Shown: positions 37,110 through 64,000 of the stretch, in pieces
Numbering within the stretch: position 1 is the first letter of the stretch
Layout: each line of letters begins with the position of its first letter
DNA from: Rhyzopertha dominica
Lineage: Eukaryota > Arthropoda > Insecta > Coleoptera > Bostrichidae
Length of the DNA: 64,000 nt
Assembly (NCBI GenBank): GCA_025024175.1
Contig: QCXZ01000001.1
Location: forward strand, 2,232,001-2,296,000
Direction: 5' to 3'
Position numbers and translations under genes: made by a program
Notes under the pieces: model-generated
Database searches by the model: none
The model's input: the letters and a program-made list of their open reading frames with translations, nothing else
Told to the model about the DNA's origin: nothing

Positions 37110-39170
37110 ATGTCAACCGATGACAGCCCGGTATCCATATTGCAAACGCAGGACGTTGGCGAACAGTACAAAGGACATTCAGCTACAAATGAAGGCATGG
37201 GCTCCAAAGAATCCAGCTTAGATGGTAATTTCACCGCTGAAGAAGTTAGAAGATCGAATTCGCTCATAAACGAAGAGGAAGCTGTGGTATTGATGGCTGA
37301 GAAGAAGAGTACCGACATAAACGATGAAGACGATTCCGCGACAGAAAGTTTACCTCCGGAAATAACCGAAGAACCGCACGACAGATCGGATGGTTCTGAT
37401 TCTGGACTAGGTTCAGAACTTGCTGATGTGCGCTGTGGAGCGACTGCGTCCTCGNCAGTCAATCTGGGTGGGAGCGACAGCGAAACCTTCGAAGATTTCG
37501 CTCCTGCAAGAACTCAGTCAGATTTCGATCTCCCGTCAACAAGTTTCCAACAAATGTCCACTAGATTAGAGGACAGCAGTAATTTGGACCAAAATACCAA
37601 AACTATAGACAAAGATATAGGTGCTATATTAGATGAGGCACAAAACAAAGTCAAACCATTGAAAGCGAGTTTGAAAAGGAAGAACGGAGAAAACGAGGGT
37701 AGTCCGCCTTGCAAAAAGAAACGTGGCATTTCGTTTGATACCGTCACGGTGTACTACTTCCCACGGGCGCAAGGATTTACTTGTGTTCCGTCACAAGGGG
37801 GTTCAACATTGGGTATGAGTTCCCACCACACGCACACCAGGAAGTTTTCTATCGCCGAGCATGCAAGTGAGCAACGCAGAATACACAGGCAGCTGCTTCA
37901 ACAACTGCGCTCAGAGAAACACGTCCCAGTAGCGTCCTCCAGCGAAGATAGCGACAGCGAGGAGGAGCCCAGCGATACATCGGAAACAGAAATGGATTTA
38001 GAGAACTATAACTTCTTGCAGCCGGTCCCAACGAGACAGAGGAGGTTGCTTTTACGAGCAGCGGGCGTTCGAAAAATAGACTCTCTGGAGAAAGACGAAT
38101 GCCGTGATATAAGAACATCTAGGGAGTTTTGTGGATGTGGGTGTAAAGGTTACTGTGATCCAGATACATGTTCTTGCAGCCAAGCAGGAATCAAATGTCA
38201 GGTAGACAGGTTAAATTTCCCTTGCGGATGTTCCCGCGAATACTGCGGGAACTCAAGCGGTAGGATTGAATTTAACCCCGTTCGCGTTAGAACCCACTTT
38301 ATTCATACGCTAATGAGGTTGGAGCTGGAGAAAAAGGAGAAGGCGGAAGAAGAAAACGTAAAAACCGACAAGAAAGAGGATTGGATGGCCAACGAGAGAC
38401 TGTCGGGCTATCAGAAATCAGATGATTCCCCAACCAAACTGGGTAGGTACAACGGTAGTCCATCTAAAAACGGAAAAATCGAATCCTGCTTACACGAAGG
38501 CGGCAATTTTACGAACCTCCATTACGGCGCTCCAGGTGAAGGTCCCGGACATATGTCGCATTCCGTAGGTAGTTTCAGTGATTTACCCGCCCGTGAGGAC
38601 TCTCTAGATCTGTATGCATTTAGGGAAGATTGCTACCAGGAAGAGACGAGCGGTGACGGCGAACGAAAGCCACCCAATCAGCCATTTTCGACCGGCCAGG
38701 GGTTCCACTTCCCCGATCCCCGGTTTTCTGATGTCGGTTTCCCGGCGAGCGGTCCTCCTTACCCCGCGCCGACGAATCAATACACTCAACCGTACCAGGC
38801 GGGCTTCGCCGACTTTGCCGCTCCCGTTTTCAGCCCCTACAGTGGCATGTACGCCCCCGAATACGGAACTAAGCCCCTGGAGGATAGCTTCCAACAAACC
38901 AGCGGATATGAGCATTTCACAGCCAACGAGGAGGCCAAGGGGAACCACTACACTAGTCTAATCTCTGCTAATGGTAAAGTCGAATCGTTTTCAGAACTTT
39001 TGCACAACAGGTACGGATACGGCAGTTACGAGGAGTCTTCCGGTTTTCAAGGTAACCAGGTGGCATCAGGAAAGTCGGACGATAACAACGTTAACGCCAA
39101 CCCCGATGACTGTGACGAAAATTTCGGAGAGATTATCAAAAAGTCGATGGTAGAAACGGTATCGGCATAA
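37110..39170 (+). CDS. Axud1: Cysteine/serine-rich nuclear protein (CSRNP/Axud1 family)
   Basis: The product is 686 residues in one exon; the first ATG after the acceptor at 37103 is taken as start. The family comprises nuclear DNA-binding transcriptional regulators induced by Axin or TGF-beta signalling; the fly member restrains cell-cycle progression and survival in imaginal tissue. Residues about 202-235 ([19 protein letters not shown], then TCVPSQGG) are the conserved CSRNP N-terminal block, preceded by a basic Lys-rich probable nuclear signal (about 185-206). Residues about 274-300 are a Ser/Asp/Glu tract. Residues 341-379 are the cysteine-rich domain with ten Cys ([17 protein letters not shown] ... 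CGCSREYC), followed by [17 protein letters not shown]. The C-terminal third is Tyr/Pro/Gly-rich and less conserved. One N (37455) leaves residue 116 undetermined. If an upstream exon codes, the true N-terminus may be longer. Polyadenylation signal at 39330. Confidence 0.93.
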   Translation: MSTDDSPVSILQTQDVGEQYKGHSATNEGMGSKESSLDGNFTAEEVRRSNSLINEEEAVVLMAEKKSTDINDEDDSATESLPPEITEEPHDRSDGSDSGLGSELADVRCGATASSXVNLGGSDSETFEDFAPARTQSDFDLPSTSFQQMSTRLEDSSNLDQNTKTIDKDIGAILDEAQNKVKPLKASLKRKNGENEGSPPCKKKRGISFDTVTVYYFPRAQGFTCVPSQGGSTLGMSSHHTHTRKFSIAEHASEQRRIHRQLLQQLRSEKHVPVASSSEDSDSEEEPSDTSETEMDLENYNFLQPVPTRQRRLLLRAAGVRKIDSLEKDECRDIRTSREFCGCGCKGYCDPDTCSCSQAGIKCQVDRLNFPCGCSREYCGNSSGRIEFNPVRVRTHFIHTLMRLELEKKEKAEEENVKTDKKEDWMANERLSGYQKSDDSPTKLGRYNGSPSKNGKIESCLHEGGNFTNLHYGAPGEGPGHMSHSVGSFSDLPAREDSLDLYAFREDCYQEETSGDGERKPPNQPFSTGQGFHFPDPRFSDVGFPASGPPYPAPTNQYTQPYQAGFADFAAPVFSPYSGMYAPEYGTKPLEDSFQQTSGYEHFTANEEAKGNHYTSLISANGKVESFSELLHNRYGYGSYEESSGFQGNQVASGKSDDNNVNANPDDCDENFGEIIKKSMVETVSA

Positions 39171-39329
39171 TTTTAGAAGATTGAATTTATTTAAATGGTT
39201 GTATATACGATTCCATATTGTCTATTATTTTCTGATGAGATTTATATTAAAATGTTCCATTTTATTATTTGTAATATTACTGTATGTGATTTATATAAAC
39301 TGTAGAAAGTGCTAGAGAAAAGACGTTTT

Positions 39330-39335
39330 AATAAA
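39330..39335 (+). terminator. AATAAA polyadenylation signal of the CSRNP gene
   Basis: First canonical AATAAA, 160 bases after the stop codon. Confidence 0.5.
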
Positions 39336-39700
39336 TGTTGTGAAAATAATTTTATTAAATATAAAGGAATTTGATTTGTTTGAATGGTTTCATGTCTCCT
39401 CTCTGCACTAGATAATTCTACCCGACTAATGTAAATACCAAGGAAAGCTGATAAATTTAATAGTTTAAACATTGACTAAGCAGATAACATCCATACATAC
39501 AAGGGTGTTTCATCCAGTTAGAGGCATTTTTCGTGTTTAACTTTTTTAATGAATTCACCACGCGGAAATTAACTCAAAAGAAAAATACATACTTGCACAA
39601 GTTAAATTATTGACAAATCCAAAACACTATGAACTACATTATTTAATTGGGTGTAATTCAACCATTTTGATTGTTATCGTCATTAGATTTAATTAGCTAC

Positions 39701-39759
39701 CTACTAAAGCAAGGTTGTTTTGACAAACACTTCAAACCTGAACTGAACCGTAAACACAT
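39701..39759 (+). repeat. Direct repeat, copy 1, flanking a transposase relic
   Basis: CTACTAAAGCAAGGTTGTTT and the following about 40 bases resemble 40569-40635 in the same orientation. The two copies lie on either side of the transposase relic at 39930-40410. Confidence 0.55.
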
Positions 39760-39929
39760 CATCTTACACTGCAGTCTTCAGTCGTTATTATTTCTTTCTT
39801 CCTAGTAGGAACTAAATTTTTCATAAAAATAAGCTATTAAAGTGTGAACACTACTAAATTGTCACCATTGTGTCATTATAATAATTAAAAACTTAAATTA
39901 CATACCTTCCCTTTTTACGCCGCACATTG

Positions 39930-40410
39930 ACTTTTGCACGGTCTCACTCGTTTCTGAATGTTTTCTCAAGCTTTCGTTTGATATTAGCCCGACACATATA
40001 TTTTGGCATCACTTCCACAAAATTGGTTTTGTACCATTCCACTGTCTTTTAAATAGTGGGACGTCGCCAAGTCAACCCAAAACAATACTGAATTCCTGTG
40101 CTTTTTATAAACATTTTCAAACATTCCTCCACATAGATTTCCGTGTTTATAGTGCCGGTGGTCACAAAAGGTTTACTTCTTAAGCCGCATTGTCAGGTAC
40201 CTATTGGCAATTTTTGTCTATTAGGGATTTTCTGTATACAGACGTTCTCAAGTTTTCTGTTAGGTACGCGAGTCGGTTTACCCGTTCGGCCTTTCTAGCG
40301 ATAGTTCCTACTTCCCTGATTCATTTTAACCACCTTTGAACAGTTCGGTCTGTCGTTTGACACATTTGCGCAATTTGTTTTCTCGACTCGACCTGTATCT
40401 TCGTTGTCAT
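39930..40410 (-). mobile_element. Tc1/mariner-superfamily relic (YFTL family), internally deleted
   Basis: On the minus strand an ATG at 40410 opens MTTKIQVESRKQIAQMCQTT, then DRTVQRWLK, a helix-turn-helix start. After a gap, KPFVTTGTINTEIYVEECLK (about 40110-40170) follows. Then come degenerate VEWYKTNFVEVMPKYM and IKRKLEKTF, matching the pattern FV..GTIN...Y..ECL ... WY..N...VPK. The block holding the first catalytic Asp is missing; that block survives in the 26.5-kb relic. Flanked by direct, not inverted, repeats (39701 and 40569). Confidence 0.65.
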
Positions 40411-40568
40411 TTTGAAAACAATGTGTTAACACAAGCGGATGTTTTATTCTATAAATGGTCTAAGGCTACTTTGTATAAACATATAATGGTGTCCCAAATA
40501 ATGAATTTGACGTAAAAATAAGACATCTAGAACCAGCGGCAGTTTAATAGTGATCACGGTTTAGTAAT

Positions 40569-40635
40569 CTACTAAAGCAAGCTTGTTTTGACCAATATTT
40601 AAAATTTGATCATCGAAGTTGAACCGGAAATATAT
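40569..40635 (+). repeat. Direct repeat, copy 2, flanking a transposase relic
   Basis: CTACTAAAGCAAGCTTGTTT and the following bases, same orientation as 39701-39759. Confidence 0.55.
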
Positions 40636-41938
40636 TTTTAGCTGAACGGCAACCAAAGCCGAAATTAGTTGGTTTGTTTTTACTGTAGTGTACCTGTAGT
40701 TTGGTGAAACCAATAGAGATGTGGTAAAATCTCTTGTAACATACCAAATGGCCTTTTTTTACTGATAGACCTGACCTGACCAACAAGGTTAGTTAAAACA
40801 TGCCCTTAAAAATCACAACATCTATAACATTTATGAAACAAAGCACGAAAGTGATTTAAGCACGTTTCACATTTTCAGTTGATTCAAACTAAAAAATTGT
40901 TCTCTGCAGGTCTTGTACCCATAGCCTGGTTTATAGCAGACTTAATGTTTTCTTAAAAATTACGAAAATTAGGCTTTGTTCCCTAACTTACAGAATGTCT
41001 CTCGAGCCACCAATAAAAATTTTTGCCTCTAATGTATCAAAAGCGTTTTTGATTTTTCTTTTTGGAATTAAGAGGGCACGGAAATTAAATTCCTTTACTG
41101 GGTGGAGAACGAAGCTATAAACCAACAAGTCTATAGCAGGTTAGTCGTAATTATCACGATTAGTATACACGTATTTTCCGACTCTTGTACTATTCAAACA
41201 CTAACTATGCTAACAAAGGAGTTTGTAACAAAAAGCAACAAAATTTAAAAAAAGAAAGAGAGTTCCTTAAAAATTATGCTTCCCAAGATGATCGTGATAG
41301 TAGTACAACTTTTAGTAGATAGGTGCTGGCTTCCCTGTTTACACTAGAAAGGCCACACTATTTTGATCTATTCTAGGATGCAAAAGATTCTATATTTATA
41401 GCTACCTATTTATAAATATTACAATTCCTCAAAATCATATGAGTTATTACGCATATTGTAAATTTTTTGATATCTATCTCTTATCATAGGTGACACGACT
41501 TCAAACAGTGTCAAAAAGGTTAGTATTTGGTGCTATATATCTATAAGATATAGGTGTATGGCTGATAATCATTTTCTGCTAACTCTAGCAGACATCGATA
41601 AAAAATAATGAACTTAATCTCTGCATTAGTAAGCAATTGTATATGAAGGTGAAGGGCTGTGAATTAACGTAACTCCTATAGTAAGTATTCAATTATATAA
41701 TCGGCATTAGATGCTTAGAATTAAGCTGGGGCGGGAAGAGTACATGTGGTCTAAGAAGGTTCCTGTTTTGTTTGAGCATAACCTTTAGTCTCACCATAAA
41801 ACAAAGAGTGGTTTGTGAGGTGACTGCGGTATTTGTTTGTCGTATCAACGAATCCGATCCGATTACCTCGCTGGCACTATAACCAGCATAGCGACCTTTA
41901 GTGTCACCACTATAGTTGAATAAGTTGACTAAACCAAG
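40636..41938. other. Intergenic DNA upstream of the Maf-like gene
   Basis: Nothing coding recognised. The last 130 bases (41810-41938) are less A/T-rich and presumably hold the promoter and 5' UTR of the Maf-like gene. No clear TATA box. Confidence 0.4.
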
Positions 41939-42717
41939 ATGCTAAAACCTCTGCTATCCAAACTGCAAGATAAACGCATTATTTTAGCGACTTCTTCGAA
42001 GCAACGAGCGGACATTTTGCGGAGTACAGTAAGTATACTACAGATGGCAACGGCGACTACGTACAGATTCTAAAATTCACAGGGCTTAAAATTTGACGTC
42101 CATCCGTCCGATTTTGAGGAAAATTTAGATCCCGCAAAATACGATTTTTCAAACTTCGTGCAACAAACCGCACTCGGTAAAGTCAACAGCGTTTACGAAG
42201 AACTTAAAGAGACAGCAAACAAGCCGGATTTAATAATTGGGGCTGATACTATGGTGGCTTATGAAAATAAAATATATGGCAAACCGAAGACCAACGAACA
42301 AGCAATCCAACTTATTAAATCGTAATTATATTTTATGAGTGTGGTCCTAAAATTACAATTGTGTTGTAGATTAACGCAAAACAAGCTACCTCACGAGGTG
42401 TACACTGGTGTAGCAATAAGGTATTTGAACAAAGTGAGTATGTTCACGGAAATCACTAAAGTTTATATGACTCCGTTAACGGATGAAGAAGTATACGCTT
42501 ATGTCGAAACTGGGGAGCCCATGTAAGTATTTAACACCTTATATTTGAAATTGGAAATTTGACATCCCTATGTTTTAGGGGCAAAGCTGGTGGTTATGCT
42601 ATCCAGGGCATAGCTAGTTCTTTTGTGCGACGAATCGAAGGCGATTACTTTAACGTCATTGGCTTACCGATCTGCGCCTTATCGGAAAAATTAAAGATTA
42701 TGCTTGCAGAAGCCTAA
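41939..42717 (+). CDS. Maf/HAM1-like nucleoside triphosphate pyrophosphatase (four exons)
   Basis: Exons are 41939-42028, 42083-42321, 42370-42522 and 42579-42717; introns of 54, 48 and 56 bp all follow GT-AG. They join in frame to 206 residues, the usual size of the family. Maf proteins hydrolyse non-canonical or excess pyrimidine triphosphates (YhdE type dTTP/UTP) to the monophosphate plus pyrophosphate, in cytosol. In animals the same domain is the N-terminal half of ASMTL. Visible motifs are [13 protein letters not shown] (residues 15-27, nucleotide-binding S..R loop), [10 protein letters not shown] (79-88, catalytic Asp85), [11 protein letters not shown] (94-104), HEVYTGVAI, then [13 protein letters not shown] across the exon 3/4 junction. 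The invariant PRR of bacterial Maf is KQR here. No ASMT domain follows before the next gene. AATAAA at 42954. Confidence 0.93.
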
Positions 42718-42953
42718 TTTTTGTTCTACGAATTTCTACATACTATAATATGTTAATAATTCTTATGATTTTGAACAAATATATAGTTATGGAAGTTCCC
42801 TATGTTTCCTAGTTTCTAATTCAAATATAATTCAGCCACTTTGTGATAGATGGCAAATTAGTTCACTACTTGTTTTGTAAATTTCGCTTTTAGCGTTTCT
42901 TTCTTGTAATATTATTGTTTACCATTGTTGGTGACTAGACATTAAATTAAATT

Positions 42954-42959
42954 AATAAA
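42954..42959 (+). terminator. AATAAA polyadenylation signal of the Maf-like gene
   Basis: Canonical hexamer 237 bases after the stop codon. Confidence 0.45.
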
Positions 42960-43952
42960 TGATGTATTAATGGTATACGTTTCCCATTGGAATAATGTTA
43001 TATCGAGGGTCCTTTCGTGTAGAAATCAATCGCTTCAAAATAGGTTTCTTCTCCTGCAAACCGTTCCAGAGCCATACATAGATTTATAGTAGATTGATAA
43101 AAGTTATGAATATAACGATATTATTGGTAGTTAGGTAAACAAATACATCATGCAGTTTGAACTAATTGCCCGAAAGTTCACTCTTCCGAGATTTTTTGGT
43201 TATTAACGTACATATGAATAATTGAGTTGTTATTGTGTATTTTCATTCTAGAAGCTACCATTTGCGCATAAATTGAAATAGCAAATAAAATTAGCAAGTG
43301 ACTCACGGTGGATACAGTTTAATTAAAAACTCAGCGAAATATTTAGTACCTCTTACGGCATTATTTGATAATAACCAGTTGGTTTTTTTTGAAACATAAT
43401 ACTTTTGGTTTTTTTATGCACAGTCTTCAAAACTTTAGAGTGACCTCGTAACCTTGAATGAATCAACTATTATCATATCACCGCGGAGCTTCAGTATAAA
43501 ATCCCGCTGTCGACAGTTATTTTATAAACATTTTAATGTCACTGTAGGGAAGTGCATTTGTCTAGCAAGTGTCAAAGTCGCTATTTTCAATTTCATTCAT
43601 CGATCGCCATCGTAGCAGCGCAGCCGCGTTTCAATTCATGTGAAACGTTCCTCTGCACTGTGTTGTATTCCGAAAAATGTGATATTTATACACGATATTA
43701 CGTGAAAACCCTAATAAGTGTCGATATATGTTATTTATCGAGGTGCTAACGAACCGATGTGACGACGACTGTTGTTTGATTTTCGGCTAACCTTTGTACG
43801 TTCGCTTTTTTATCATTTCGATGCGCAAATAATGAATTAGTACAAAACCACAAAGAAGTATGATACAACTATAATTAATGCATGATAACGTACTAGTATT
43901 ATCGCAATAACAATTAGGATATATTTAGCTTTTTTATAATTAAACCGACGCA
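42960..43952 (+). promoter_or_regulatory. Intergenic and 5' region of the formin gene
   Basis: About 1 kb separates the Maf-like gene from the formin start codon. From about 43490 it becomes richer in C/G and CpG. A TATAAAA at 43495-43501 is the best core-promoter candidate. The first in-frame ATG of the formin is at 43953. Confidence 0.35.
43495..43501 (+). promoter_or_regulatory. Possible TATA box of the formin gene
   Basis: TATAAAA at the edge of a CpG-richer stretch, about 450 bases before the start codon. No convincing initiator sits exactly 30 bp downstream. Confidence 0.25.

Positions 43953-64000
<20,048 letters not shown>

Noticed and set aside
38604..38961. 114-115 codon frames on both strands inside the CSRNP coding exon
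   Set aside because: They overlap the conserved CSRNP frame and have no family resemblance; shadows of a G/C-rich coding region.

Overview
The window is animal nuclear DNA, almost certainly from an insect. It is A/T-rich, its genes are split by GT-AG introns (several only 48-77 bp), and it is littered with decayed transposons typical of insect genomes: Tc1/mariner relics, jockey-like LINEs and Penelope-like elements. The formin resembles the cappuccino class. The order cannot be named from sequence alone; a beetle-like genome is a guess. Isolated N bases occur throughout, so this is an imperfect assembly.

Only three host genes are well supported, all on the + strand in the right-hand 27 kb. 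(1) A CSRNP/Axud1 cysteine/serine-rich nuclear protein has its whole coding region in one exon (37110-39170), behind a 3' splice site that implies an upstream 5' exon. (2) A compact four-exon Maf/HAM1-type nucleotide pyrophosphatase lies at 41939-42717. (3) A large cappuccino/Formin-1/2-type actin nucleator starts at 43953 and runs off the right edge. Eight exons are resolved, including a 27-nt micro-exon between the FH1 exon and the start of FH2. Its N-terminus looks like a myristoylation signal.

Region by region: 1-1.7 kb is a truncated LINE with a 10-bp target duplication. 1.7-2.1 kb is a small G/C-rich island. 2.1-7.7 kb is A/T-rich with two transposase relics. 7.7-9.3 kb is a candidate solo LTR. 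11.5-12.7 kb is a Penelope-like element. 12.9-13.45 kb is a G/C-rich island with two perfect tandem X-box (RFX) motifs, probably a promoter. 13.5-37 kb is a gene-poor transposon graveyard: two more copies of the first LINE, two other LINE relics, a pogo-like relic, a mariner/Tc1 mosaic and others. 37-43 kb holds the CSRNP and Maf genes with another transposase relic between them. 44-64 kb is the formin gene. Its introns carry a rearranged second Penelope copy, mariner pieces, a cluster of AAACAAA/TTTGTTT palindromes, two long antisense open tracts that look coding, and near the right end an 85-bp-arm perfect-looking hairpin.

That hairpin is the most notable item. Each arm contains the conserved core of a Penelope-type hammerhead ribozyme (CTGANGA - stem II - GAAAC - short loop - GTC), so two ribozyme motifs are placed head to head inside a formin intron. 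One arm has an intact core. The other has a changed catalytic G and two ambiguous bases.

The three genes belong to unrelated pathways (nuclear transcription control, nucleotide-pool or methyl-nucleotide sanitation, actin nucleation). Nothing suggests they act together beyond sharing orientation.
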